From Arthrobacter castelli DSM 16402 (GTDB lineage: Bacteria; Actinomycetota; Actinomycetes; Actinomycetales; Micrococcaceae), in assembly GCF_000430705.1 (NCBI RefSeq), contig NZ_AUMN01000006.1, positions 148,832-212,831 on the forward strand: a stretch of DNA of 64,000 bases, read 5' to 3'. Positions 34,679 to 43,964 of this stretch are shown piece by piece (the first letter of the stretch is position 1; every line of letters starts with the position of its first letter). A program made the position numbers and the translations under genes. Under the pieces are notes generated by a model. It made no database searches and was not told the DNA's origin. It saw only the letters and a program-made list of their open reading frames with translations.

Positions 34679-34755
34679 ACTGCCGCGAAGCACTGTCGCA
34701 AAGCACTGCCACCAGGCACTGCCACAGGCGTTGCCGCGAACCACTGCCAGGAACC
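34679..34755. repeat. degenerate 13-bp tandem repeat, 6 units
   Basis: Starts directly after the T-tract of hairpin A. Units follow ACTGCCGCGAAGC with variation (ACTGTCGCAAAGC, ACTGCCACCAGGC, a 12-nt ACTGCCACAGGC, GTTGCCGCGAACC, ACTGCCAGGAACC). No protein reading is supported. The remaining ~265 nt to the first LuxR gene contain a CACTACTC half-site (near 34872), also present upstream of the third LuxR gene, but no clear promoter. Confidence 0.75.
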
Positions 34756-35020
34756 GCCGCCAAGAAGCACCTCCTCTGCCATCGATGGCCCCAAATTCCA
34801 ATCCGGAGTTCAATCACGAGTCGATAACAATTCACCTGTCATCCACTTTCGTGTGAGACTTGCCACTACTCTTGGACTTCATGGTGCCGGGGGAGGTTCA
34901 TGGCGCCGGGGGGAGTCTGGCAGTGGTCGGAACGGCTGGGGGATTGACGACAGTGGATACGCGTGGGCACCGTATCTCCGTTTGTGTCGTTGACGGCCCT
35001 GCGGGCAGAGCGCTGCGCCC

Positions 35021-37582
35021 ATGAAAGTGCCGGAGCACCCGGGTAAATGGTCCTTCGTCGGGCGCGAGGAGCATGTCGGTTCGCTGGTCTCCAGCCTCTT
35101 CTCGCACCGCAGCGTCCTGCTGCTTGGGCGTCCCGGCTGCGGCAAGACCACACTCGCCCAACAGGCTTTAGCCGCACTGTCCGACTCCGCCCTGACTATT
35201 CAATTGCGCGGGTCTGCGATCGCCGCCGGACTGGAATACGGAGCCATCGGGCCGCTGGTCAGCGAGCTGGATGAGGCGGACCTTTCGCATCCGCTGACCG
35301 TGCTGCGGAAAGTGGCCGGCGGACTGGACAAACGGGCTGCCGGCCGGCCGGTGGTGCTGCTGGCGGACAACATCCAGCACCTCGATGAGCTCTCGGCGCT
35401 GGTGATTTCCCAGCTGGCCGGACAAGGCACGGTGACTTTGCTGGCCGTGAGCGAGCGCGTGGCCGATGCGCCTGAGGAGTTCCAGTCCCTGTGGAAGGAC
35501 GGATTCCTGGCCCGCCTGGATGTCGGGCCGATGAGCTACGCCGAAGCCGACCGGATGCTTGGGCGGCACATGGGCACCAGCCTTTCCCGCTTCACCGTGG
35601 CCGAGCTGTGGTCGACCGCCGGCGGGAACCCGCAACTGCTCAGGTTGCTGACGCAGCAGCAGGTATCCACCGGAAACCTTGTCCGCTCCGGCGGCGGCTG
35701 GGCACTGCGGGGTCCGATTACCATCGATGATGGGCCGTTGAAAGATCTGGTTCTGGCCCGGTTGAAGCGGCTCAGCGATGACGAACGGCATGTCATTGAA
35801 CTCGTCTCCCTGGCCGGACCGTTGCCCTTGGCAGTCCTTCAACAAATCGTCCCGGCTGTCAGTCTGGACGTGCTGGAAGAGCAGGGCCTGGCACATATCG
35901 ACAGTTCCGCCAGGCACCTGGTGCGGATCCAGACACCGGCCGTGGCAGCGGTGGTGCGCCGCTATGTGCCGCCGGGGCGAAGCAGCATGCTCCGCGAGCA
36001 GATTCAGACCCTGCACGACACTCCCGACCAACCCGGCCAGCAGCCGCACCGGTTCGCCGCCTGGACATTGAACTGTGGTTACCCGCTGGCACCCCAAGCA
36101 GCGCTCGCAGCCGCACAGCACGCCAATGCCCGGCATGACGGGCACAGAGCCCTGCAGGTGCTCTCCGCCGTGCCGGCTACGCAGATGTCCGCGGACCTGG
36201 TTGCGGAAAAAGTCCGGGCGCTGACCAAGCTCGAACGTTACGACGCTGCCCACGCCCTGTTGAACCAGCACGAGGCCCGACGACGGTTGTCCGGACAGCA
36301 GCCGGCCGGCCCGCCGGCGTCGGACATGGACATGCCTTCGGCCCATGGCACACCCTTTAGCTCGCTGGAGAGCGCCGGCCTCGAGCTTGCACTGTCCACA
36401 ACTGACCCCCGGACTGCCATTGACCTGCTGGCTTCTCTGCCCACCTACCAGCTGGGCGACGACGGCGACCCCTCGACTGCGGTGCTGGTCAGCGCCATCT
36501 GGGCGGTTGCGGGCCGGGCCGACGACGGCGCCGCTCTCGGGCTCCAAGCCGTGACCCGATGCTCCGATCTATCGGCCGGCCGGCACCGGGCCGGAGCGGC
36601 CCTGCTGCACGCTCTGTTCGTCTCCGGCCGCTGGGACGAAGTCACCGAACTGTTACAGCGCGACTACAGCGCCGGGTACAACGGTGATTCACGCTACGCA
36701 GCGGTGTCCGAGGTGATGGAAGGGGTGATGTGTTCCTTCTGCGGCCGGCACAAGGACGCCCTGAAACTCCTGCAGCCGGCTATCGATCAGTTGAGGCTGC
36801 AGAATACCTTTGGCATGTTGGCGTTGGCCTTGGCCGCGGCAGCGTACGCCCACGCTTTTCAGGGCAGCGGCGCCGTCAGCGCGGCGTTGCTGGAGGAAAT
36901 GAACGTCGACGGCGTCCGGCGGACGCAGTTGCCATACTTGGCGCGCTACTTCGCGGCCCTGGCGGCCGAGCGACCTGCAGCCACCGACCAGGAAAGTCCG
37001 CTGCTGGACATCGCCGCACAATGGCGGCAGGCCGGTTTCCTCTCATATGAAATGCTGGCCCTGACATCGGCGTTGCTGCTCGGTCGCAGCGAGGCCGCAG
37101 AACGGCTGGTAGCTATAGGGGAAAACGTCCAGGGTCCCTTGGCGGGGCTGTGCCTCATGTTCGGTCGCGGCGCCGCTGCGAACGATGCCGGTGGCATGGC
37201 GGAGGCCGCGCAGCTTGCCGAAGCGATGGGGCAACAACAATGGGCGGTCGCCATGGCCGCCGAAGCCCTCGCGCGCGGCACCCAGGCACTCAGCACGGAG
37301 CAGCTCATCACTGCGCAGTTGATCCGTTCCGGCGACAGCGGCACGGCCGGTGCCGCCTCCCCAGCCGGTCGAGCGACACCGGACAGCGGGGGCGGCGGCG
37401 GTATCGGAGACCTGACCATGCGCGAACGCGACATTGCCCACCGCGCCGCCGCGGGGGCCAGCAACCGGCAGATAGCCTCCGAGCTCAGCCTTTCGATACG
37501 TACTGTCGAGGGGCATCTGTACCAGATTTACTCCAAAATGCAGATCAGCAACCGGACGGAATTGAGTATGGCACTGTCCTGA
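35021..37582 (+). CDS. LAL-type LuxR regulator 1
   Basis: 853 residues, the large ATP-binding LuxR (LAL) architecture. N-terminal AAA/NACHT-like ATPase with Walker A LLGRPGCGKTTLAQ near residue 35 and Walker B VVLLADNIQHLDE near 112; a long helical, TPR-like middle; and a C-terminal LuxR helix-turn-helix (LTMRERDIAHRAAAGASNRQ, IASELSLSIRTVEGHLYQIY). First of three tandem paralogues that precede the exopolysaccharide genes. The ATG has no convincing ribosome-binding site, so the exact start is uncertain. Confidence 0.9.
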   Translation: MKVPEHPGKWSFVGREEHVGSLVSSLFSHRSVLLLGRPGCGKTTLAQQALAALSDSALTIQLRGSAIAAGLEYGAIGPLVSELDEADLSHPLTVLRKVAGGLDKRAAGRPVVLLADNIQHLDELSALVISQLAGQGTVTLLAVSERVADAPEEFQSLWKDGFLARLDVGPMSYAEADRMLGRHMGTSLSRFTVAELWSTAGGNPQLLRLLTQQQVSTGNLVRSGGGWALRGPITIDDGPLKDLVLARLKRLSDDERHVIELVSLAGPLPLAVLQQIVPAVSLDVLEEQGLAHIDSSARHLVRIQTPAVAAVVRRYVPPGRSSMLREQIQTLHDTPDQPGQQPHRFAAWTLNCGYPLAPQAALAAAQHANARHDGHRALQVLSAVPATQMSADLVAEKVRALTKLERYDAAHALLNQHEARRRLSGQQPAGPPASDMDMPSAHGTPFSSLESAGLELALSTTDPRTAIDLLASLPTYQLGDDGDPSTAVLVSAIWAVAGRADDGAALGLQAVTRCSDLSAGRHRAGAALLHALFVSGRWDEVTELLQRDYSAGYNGDSRYAAVSEVMEGVMCSFCGRHKDALKLLQPAIDQLRLQNTFGMLALALAAAAYAHAFQGSGAVSAALLEEMNVDGVRRTQLPYLARYFAALAAERPAATDQESPLLDIAAQWRQAGFLSYEMLALTSALLLGRSEAAERLVAIGENVQGPLAGLCLMFGRGAAANDAGGMAEAAQLAEAMGQQQWAVAMAAEALARGTQALSTEQLITAQLIRSGDSGTAGAASPAGRATPDSGGGGGIGDLTMRERDIAHRAAAGASNRQIASELSLSIRTVEGHLYQIYSKMQISNRTELSMALS

Positions 37583-37609
37583 GGGACCGACACACCAAAG
37601 GGGGTGAAA

Positions 37610-40294
37610 ATGCTCGAGACAAACCACGGTGACCGGCTTGTTGGCCGCTCGCATGCGATCAGCACCATTCTGGGCCACCTGCGGGGGGCCGAGACACCCG
37701 GTGTCTTGGTCGTCGGAGACCCGGGGATGGGTAAAACCGCCGTGGCGCAGGCAGTGATGGCCTCGTTGACGCCCGACGACGGCTGCGTCCGGTTGACGGC
37801 CGGTCCATCGTTGTCCCGGATTCCGTTCGGGGCACTGACCCCGCTGCTGACCAGGATGTCCGTTGCCGATGTGTCCTCCCCCGAGGCGGTGGTTCGTGGC
37901 GTTCGCGAATACCTGCTCGAGATGAATCGCCGCAACCGCCGTGCCCCTGTCATCATCGCCGATGACGCCCACGCACTGGACGAAGAGAGCGCAACGGTGC
38001 TTTCCCAGTTGGTCGGTTCGGGCGTGGCGCGTCTGCTGGTGCTCGCCCGGGCGGCTCCCGGTCCTCCCGATGAACTGCTGTCGCTGTGGCGTGACGGACT
38101 GCTGGACAGGGTCGACCTGGAACCGCTGAACGACGGCGAAGTCCAGGCGGTGTGCCACAGATTCCTGGGACAGGCTCCCTTGCGCAGCGTCGCCGGCTTC
38201 TTTGCCCGGGCATCGGCGGGCAACCCCATGTTCCTGTTGGCGCTGATGGCCCATTCCAAGCGTCAGCACCATCTGGTCCAGCGCAATGGTCAATGGATCC
38301 TCATCGGAGATCCGCCGGCAGCCGATATTGAACTGGCGGATCTGGTCAGCTCCGACCTGAGTCGGCTCAGCGGCACAGAACGGCATGCTCTGGAAGCCAT
38401 TGCGCTTGCCGAACCTATGCCGTTGTCCGTGCTGCGCCGGATTACCGGCACCGCCGAGATGGATTCGCTGGCCGGCAAGAACATCATCGCCATCAGTGAT
38501 GAACTGGACCCCTCGGTCCGTCCTGTCCATCCGGTGTACGGGGAAGTGTTGCGCCGGCATATACCCGCAGCGCGCAGCTTGTCCCTGCGCCAACGGGTCG
38601 CAGAGGCGATGGATGGCGCTCCCACCTCAATGACCGGGCTGTTGAACTATGTCGGCTGGGCCCTCGATTGCGGGACGAAGGTCGACGATCGGCAGTTGTT
38701 CCGGGCAGCGGCCATGGCCAACAAGCTGTACCAGCCGCATCTGGCCCTGCGGGCTGCCGAACCGGTACAAGCTGCGCCCTACCTGTCACCGGCGAGGGTG
38801 GAGATGGCGCGGGCACACTATACGTTGGGGAATCTGGACCGTTCGGGCGAACTGCTCGATGGCATCTTCGACATTGCCTCCAACCTGCGCACCGCACGGG
38901 CTGCGGCGTTTCTGTCGGCCCAGCTGAGGCTGCGCCGGGGAGATCAGCCGGCACGGGTCTGCCTCGATGCCGACGCCTGGGAGACAGCCGTTCACCGGAT
39001 CGGCAACGGCCAGCATCCAAGTGATATGTCCGACGCGGTAACGGATTCACTGACAGGAAGCCGACTACTGCGGTACTACGGACAACTGCTGCAGGGCGAT
39101 TACGGTATCGACGAGAGGGAATTAGCGGAGTTGGCCGGTGGAACCGGGACGAATCCTGAGGTCCGTCTCGTGGCGCTGACCTTACTGGGGGAGTTGCAAA
39201 GCGCCACCGGGCGTCCGGACACCGGATCCAGGACCCACGCGCGGGCGATGCGGATCCTCCGGTCCGATGACCGGTTGATGCTCACCTACCATGAATTCGT
39301 CGTCTCGCGCTGCGCCATCTCGCTCATCCGTAGCGGGCAATGGGAACAGGCCCAGCTGCATCTCACCAGATACTTGGAGGAATGTCCGCAGACGGCGATC
39401 TACCTGGGCGGCTTCATCGGGGTCATCACCGGGTTGATCTTCATCCGGCAGGGCCTGCTGCACAGTGCCCTCGGCCAACTGAGGGGAGCGGTGGAGGCAC
39501 TGCATGAAACAGATTTGGAGCAGTTGCTTCCGGCGGCCCTCGGCATGACAGCATTCGCCGCGGCCGCGGTCGGGGAAGACGACCTGGCGCGGGAATTCGT
39601 TGAGCAATTCCACTCCGAACCATGGCGGGGCAGCAGGCAGCTGTACTTCATGGGGCAGTGCTATGCGGCGGCAGCCAAACGGATCATCAGCGGCGTCGAC
39701 GACGGCGGCGCCCTTCAGGGACTGGCAACCGAAGCCGGCAACAACCGGATGCACTTTATTCAACAACTTGCCCTGGAACTGGCCGTGCGTGTTGGAGCGG
39801 ACAGCGCAATCACCGACCTCGAAATGGTTGCAAAGCGCAACGAAGGCCACGAGGCAAAGCTGCTGTCGCGATTCGGCGCAGCTGTCCGTGCGGGCCAAGC
39901 GGCTCAGCTGCAGGAAGTCAGTAGAGATGCCGCCGAACAACGCTTCCACCTGATCGCCGCGGATTGCCTGGTGCACAGTGTCCGGATACTTGAAGCTGAT
40001 GGGCAGCGTCAGCGTGCCAAACAGGCCTCAACGTTGCTGGACACCCAGCTGGATCTGCTCGAAGGGGCGACGCTGTATCAGGGGCGGCACGCTCACAACT
40101 TCCCCGAACTGACGGCTAGGGAAAGGGATATCGCACGGTACGTGGCGAAAGGGTCATCCAACCGCGGGATTGCCCAGGCGCTGGACGTCTCAGTGCGAAC
40201 CGTGGAAGGCCACATCTACCGCATCTTCGCGAAGCTGGACATTTCCCGCCGCGATGAACTGACCGATACATACCTGAACTCCAATAACGAGTGA
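37610..40294 (+). CDS. LAL-type LuxR regulator 2
   Basis: 894 residues from the ATG with AAAGGGGG at ideal spacing; a GTG 6 nt earlier overlaps that site. Same architecture as its neighbours: Walker A VVGDPGMGKTAVAQ, Walker B VIIADDAHALDE, LLSLWRDGLLDRVDLEPL, TPR-like middle, HTH (LTARERDIARYVAKGSSNRG, IAQALDVSVRTVEGHIYRIF). It follows regulator 1 by ~27 nt, so the two are co-transcribed. Likely ATP- and ligand-dependent activator. Confidence 0.92.
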   Translation: MLETNHGDRLVGRSHAISTILGHLRGAETPGVLVVGDPGMGKTAVAQAVMASLTPDDGCVRLTAGPSLSRIPFGALTPLLTRMSVADVSSPEAVVRGVREYLLEMNRRNRRAPVIIADDAHALDEESATVLSQLVGSGVARLLVLARAAPGPPDELLSLWRDGLLDRVDLEPLNDGEVQAVCHRFLGQAPLRSVAGFFARASAGNPMFLLALMAHSKRQHHLVQRNGQWILIGDPPAADIELADLVSSDLSRLSGTERHALEAIALAEPMPLSVLRRITGTAEMDSLAGKNIIAISDELDPSVRPVHPVYGEVLRRHIPAARSLSLRQRVAEAMDGAPTSMTGLLNYVGWALDCGTKVDDRQLFRAAAMANKLYQPHLALRAAEPVQAAPYLSPARVEMARAHYTLGNLDRSGELLDGIFDIASNLRTARAAAFLSAQLRLRRGDQPARVCLDADAWETAVHRIGNGQHPSDMSDAVTDSLTGSRLLRYYGQLLQGDYGIDERELAELAGGTGTNPEVRLVALTLLGELQSATGRPDTGSRTHARAMRILRSDDRLMLTYHEFVVSRCAISLIRSGQWEQAQLHLTRYLEECPQTAIYLGGFIGVITGLIFIRQGLLHSALGQLRGAVEALHETDLEQLLPAALGMTAFAAAAVGEDDLAREFVEQFHSEPWRGSRQLYFMGQCYAAAAKRIISGVDDGGALQGLATEAGNNRMHFIQQLALELAVRVGADSAITDLEMVAKRNEGHEAKLLSRFGAAVRAGQAAQLQEVSRDAAEQRFHLIAADCLVHSVRILEADGQRQRAKQASTLLDTQLDLLEGATLYQGRHAHNFPELTARERDIARYVAKGSSNRGIAQALDVSVRTVEGHIYRIFAKLDISRRDELTDTYLNSNNE

Positions 40295-40385
40295 CCGGCG
40301 ACGCCCCACCAGACGCGAATACGCACTTTGCGAGTAGTACTCCGAGTAGTTCCAGCACTACTCACACTCCATTTGGCCGGCAAGT

Positions 40386-40430
40386 CCAGTAGTAGCTACT
40401 CGTGTCCAGGCTTCCAGACAGCTCTAAGCT
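40386..40430 (+). promoter_or_regulatory. LuxR-box promoter B (regulator 3)
   Basis: Inverted repeat CCAGTAG-tag-CTACTCG, then TAAGCT as -10 exactly 32 nt after the left arm. Further AGTAGT/ACTACTC half-sites lie upstream (40331-40372, including cgagtagtactcc). Box, spacing and -10 are shared with promoter C (43589) and, with a 2-nt centre, with promoter 60787. No good -35 is visible, as expected for an activator-dependent promoter. Confidence 0.7.
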
Positions 40431-40620
40431 GATGATCAGCAAGAGGGGAAATTGGGAGGATCTTGCGCATGCTGGGTGCATCGTTTTTCAGGTGTCTCTT
40501 GGGGGAATCCAAAGTCATGGAGAGCCGGGAGCTTATTCGGCACGCCCGCACGCACGAGGACTTCTACGTAGAGAATTCCCATTTGCCCGCATGTGGGGGT
40601 GCACAGATGGGAACCAGGAC

Positions 40621-40679
40621 GGGGCCGGCGGCATCGAATTCCTATGAGACCGGGAATTCGTATAAGTGCCGCCGGCTCC
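40621..40679 (+). ncRNA. hairpin B with TGAGACYG loop in the leader of LuxR regulator 3
   Basis: Outer stem GGGGCCGGCGGC / GCCGCCGGCTCC (12 bp, one G-T), inner stem CGAATTCC / GGAATTCG (8 bp perfect), apical loop TATGAGACCG (10 nt). Immediately upstream TTCCCAT...ATGGGAA can form a second stem. No T-tract follows, so it is not a simple terminator. About 185 nt after the predicted start of transcription and 114 nt before the gene. A 73-codon frame with a good GGGAGGA site (40469-40690) runs through it. Confidence 0.6.
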
Positions 40680-40793
40680 TGATGGTTTAAAAGCCAGGTT
40701 ACGCGGAAGCCAGGTCTTGTAAGTGGGGGGTCCAGGAATGTCGTTCGACGGCAACTCGCGCCAGCACTTCGATTCTGAATCAGGAAGATTGCA

Positions 40794-43445
40794 ATGAGCC
40801 CCGGGGGAGCAAGCGGACGGTACGTCGCCCGCGAACAATTGGTTAGTGATGCAGTGGCCGCTATCAGCGGCCACGACGCGGTCAGCCTGGCGTTGATCGG
40901 AGAAGCGGGGATCGGGAAAACAGCCTTCATGCATCAGGTGTTGGCCCATATAGGGGCCCAACGCCATGTCGTATATATTCATCCTTCGTCGCTGACGGAA
41001 CGACATCCATATGGGGCCTTGACCTTTCTGCTGGGGGACTTCGAATACGGCGCCACCCCGCACCCAGTGCAGGTCATCTCCACCCTTGCCAAAACATTTC
41101 GCGAGCAGGCGCGTACCGGTACCACCATCGTTGCAGTGGAAGATGCGCATCATCTGGACGAATTTTCCTCCATTATCCTTCATGAATTGGCCCGTAGTGG
41201 AACGATTCAGATGCTGCTGGCCTCCCGTGACTTTACAGCCCTGCCAACTGGCATTTCGTCCTTGTGGCGTGACGGGTTGCTGCGACGAATCGATCTTGAA
41301 CCTATGGACGTCGAGGCATGCAGAAAGTATCTGGAATGTGAATTGGAGGCAGTTGTCTCGACGACCGTCCTCGAAACACTTGCCAAAGATAGCGGTGGTA
41401 CACCCCGCTTCCTGTGGGCCATGTGCCATGATCTCCGGGAAACACAGCAGCTGACACAGCAACGCGGCGTTTGGACGTTGCAGCCTGGGATCGTGACATA
41501 TGGCCGTCGCACGGCTGACGCCATGTCGGATGTTGTCGACGACTGCAGTAAGGCAGCGAAGGAAATCATTGATCTGCTGTCCTTGGCAGGAAGCCTGCCG
41601 CTGTTGCTCTTATTGAGGATCAGCTCCGGAACCGACGTCGACCTGTTGGAGGAAAGGGGGGTGCTGGCAATTGAGCAGCGGCGTGAACACATGGTGCGTC
41701 TAAAGAGTGAATACCTCGGTCGCAGTGGCAGTTGGCGGCTGGGGGCTGGCCGGCGTTGGGAACTCTACAAGAAACTGCTGGCCGTTGTGGGTTCGGAAAA
41801 TGAGTTACCGCTTGAGGCGCTTTGGCACGCCCAATGGATTACTGGCTATGGCGGAACGCTGCCTTCACAGCTAGCATATGCGGCCGCCTATGAGGCCAAC
41901 CGGAGCGGCAAGCCCGCGTTGGCGTTGCAGGTGGCTGAGCGCAGCAGGGAGAAGACGCCGGGTGTGGTTGCCGAAACGGTTACGGCAATGACTGCTCTCG
42001 GCGACTACCGGGACGCTGAAGCCGTGCTGAAAGAGTCGGAAGCCTCCTGCGTGACTGATGACGTTGCCGGGTGGGTGGCTCAAATGACCGCCGAAGTCCG
42101 GTTACTGATGCATACATCCCCGACAGAAGCGCGGCAGGTACTCCAAGGGATCGAACGCAGCCTCCAACCCGCCCTGAAGTTCGAAAACCTGAGCCCCGGA
42201 CCCCTGTACAGCCATCAAGCCGTGACGCTGGTCAGGGCTGAGTTGGCGTCGTTTGAAGGCAGGTTTCCGGACAATGCAGAAGCACTGCCCGAAGTGTATA
42301 AGGCCGCAGCGTCCGAAAGTATCAACCTCAGGGCTCAGGTCGGCAGCTGGCTCTGTGAAGCATGGGCGCTGACCGATCGTCAGGACGAGAGTATCGAGTT
42401 GGCGTCCGAATTGCAGCGTTTCCTGGCGGATCCAACGCTTACAGATGTTTCGGCGAGCATGGTGCGGCAACGTGTTGCCGAGGTGTGCTATCTGACCGGC
42501 GCCCCTGCCGGAGGCCCCGCTCTGCCCACGGAGGAAGTGCATGGTGATGCAATCCCTCAGTATCCGGGAGCGATCCCCGCCGATCTGATGAAGGGAATTG
42601 TGAATGCCCACCGGGGCAGTACGGGTGACGCACAAAGAATTCTGCTGCCCGTGATGCGTCAGCTACAGACCCATGACGCCTTTGCGGCATTGCCTCTCGC
42701 CACAGCGGTGATGGCATACTGCTGGGCCGTCGATGGCTGGCATGAGGACGCATTGCGCATATTGAACGACCAGCCGCCGCAAGCAGGGTCGTGGAACATG
42801 ACGCGGGCGACAGCCCATTTTAGAATGCTGACTCTAGCGGCAACCGGTTCCAAGGACGAGGCCGTTGAGCAGCTGAATCTCATGATCGAAGACGACCACC
42901 GACACCAGTCCGGCTCCTACGAGCTGCTGGCTCTGTATCATTTGGCCCGTCTCGGAGAACCGTCCGCGCCGGACCGTTTACTCGCGGTGGCCGGCGGATT
43001 GAGCGGACCGTTCACAGAACTGTGCACGCTGTACGGAAAGGGCATAGCCAGCCAGGACCCCAATCTATTGATCCAGGCGGCCGGGAAGGCCAAGCAGTTG
43101 GGTTTTCCAACATATTGCAGCGATGCCGCCGACGTTGCCCTGACCTTAGCCACCGACACCCGCGACCGAGCGGACTGCCGCAGGATGCAAAAGAGCGCGC
43201 GATGGGCGCTGGATGAGATAAGTCCAAGTGCCAACACCAATCGTCTCCGGCATCTAACTGCACGAGAACAGGAAATAGCAGCTAAAGTAGCCGAAGGCCA
43301 CAGCAGTAAATTGATTGCCAGTGATATGTTCCTCTCAGTTCGGACCATTGAGGGGCATCTATACCGTATATACGCAAAATTGTCTGTCCGTAATCGGGCG
43401 CAGCTGGCAAGGGTCGTTACACAGTGCACGGAAACACGTTCCTGA
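40794..43445 (+). CDS. LAL-type LuxR regulator 3
   Basis: 883 residues. Walker A LIGEAGIGKTAFMHQ, Walker B TTIVAVEDAHHLDEF, SSLWRDGLLRRIDLEPMD, helical middle, C-terminal HTH (LTAREQEIAAKVAEGHSSKL, IASDMFLSVRTIEGHLYRIY). AGGAAGA precedes the ATG. Unlike regulators 1 and 2 it has its own promoter with a LuxR box and a long structured leader, so it is probably under control of the same box as the exopolysaccharide transferase and may be autoregulated. Confidence 0.92.
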   Translation: MSPGGASGRYVAREQLVSDAVAAISGHDAVSLALIGEAGIGKTAFMHQVLAHIGAQRHVVYIHPSSLTERHPYGALTFLLGDFEYGATPHPVQVISTLAKTFREQARTGTTIVAVEDAHHLDEFSSIILHELARSGTIQMLLASRDFTALPTGISSLWRDGLLRRIDLEPMDVEACRKYLECELEAVVSTTVLETLAKDSGGTPRFLWAMCHDLRETQQLTQQRGVWTLQPGIVTYGRRTADAMSDVVDDCSKAAKEIIDLLSLAGSLPLLLLLRISSGTDVDLLEERGVLAIEQRREHMVRLKSEYLGRSGSWRLGAGRRWELYKKLLAVVGSENELPLEALWHAQWITGYGGTLPSQLAYAAAYEANRSGKPALALQVAERSREKTPGVVAETVTAMTALGDYRDAEAVLKESEASCVTDDVAGWVAQMTAEVRLLMHTSPTEARQVLQGIERSLQPALKFENLSPGPLYSHQAVTLVRAELASFEGRFPDNAEALPEVYKAAASESINLRAQVGSWLCEAWALTDRQDESIELASELQRFLADPTLTDVSASMVRQRVAEVCYLTGAPAGGPALPTEEVHGDAIPQYPGAIPADLMKGIVNAHRGSTGDAQRILLPVMRQLQTHDAFAALPLATAVMAYCWAVDGWHEDALRILNDQPPQAGSWNMTRATAHFRMLTLAATGSKDEAVEQLNLMIEDDHRHQSGSYELLALYHLARLGEPSAPDRLLAVAGGLSGPFTELCTLYGKGIASQDPNLLIQAAGKAKQLGFPTYCSDAADVALTLATDTRDRADCRRMQKSARWALDEISPSANTNRLRHLTAREQEIAAKVAEGHSSKLIASDMFLSVRTIEGHLYRIYAKLSVRNRAQLARVVTQCTETRS

Positions 43446-43454
43446 AATACTCTT

Positions 43455-43484
43455 GGCTGCGAATCGGACTCCCGATTCGCAGCC
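43455..43484 (+). terminator. hairpin after LuxR regulator 3
   Basis: Perfect 13-bp stem ggctgcgaatcgg / ccgattcgcagcc with a 4-nt loop, 10 nt after the stop codon. No run of T follows (tctgtc). Terminator-like, and it separates regulator 3 from promoter C. Confidence 0.65.
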
Positions 43485-43588
43485 TCTGTCATGTCGTATT
43501 CGAGTAACCGCACTGCAGCGATCGAGTAATCAACAACTGCCTCCGTCGATACTCAGCGAGTAGTACAGGCTCTATCGCAAGGAATAAT

Positions 43589-43633
43589 CGAGTAGCGCCT
43601 ACTCGTGATCAGTCCTTCAGCCCTCCCTAAGCT
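43589..43633 (+). promoter_or_regulatory. LuxR-box promoter C (initiating sugar transferase)
   Basis: Perfect palindrome CGAGTAG-cgc-CTACTCG, then TAAGCT as -10, 32 nt after the left arm, exactly as in promoter B. Several CGAGTA half-sites precede it (near 43501, 43523 and 43557). Drives a ~325-nt leader containing hairpin C. Confidence 0.75.
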
Positions 43634-43847
43634 TTATAGATATACAGGATATGTGCAGTCTGAATTTCTGGGGGCGGTTTCAGGATGTTGTCCGCATACG
43701 TGCCAGACATTAATGGGAACCGCAGGTTCTATAACTTGGGAAAAGCTGTCGCGAAGCTTGAAAACCAAGACAGGTTTAATTCCTGTTCGCTATCGGTAAG
43801 TGCCCTTCAGGGAATTACCCACCACATGAGCGTATGGGACCCAGTGC

Positions 43848-43913
43848 GGGAGCCGGCGGCGTGTGCGAGTCTCTTGAGACCGGGACTCCACCCCCCAGCC
43901 GCCGTCGGCTCCC
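43848..43913 (+). ncRNA. hairpin C with TGAGACYG loop in the exopolysaccharide leader
   Basis: Outer stem GGGAGCCGGCGGC / GCCGTCGGCTCCC (13 bp, one G-T), inner stem GAGTCT / GGACTC, apical loop CTTGAGACCG (10 nt). Just upstream CCCA...TGGG can form a helper stem, as in B, and both copies share ATGGGA.CCAG before the outer stem. It ends 51 nt before the transferase start. Stem sequences differ from A and B while pairing is kept, which argues for RNA-level selection. Confidence 0.6.
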
Positions 43914-43964
43914 TTGTACCACCGCCGACAGCCAATTGTGCCGCGGGTTTGGGCGGGATTCACC

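Noticed and set aside
34860..34960. LuxR-box promoter for regulator 1
   Set aside because: Only a CACTACTC half-site is present, without the inverted partner or a TAnnnT hexamer at the 32-nt spacing seen in the other three promoters.
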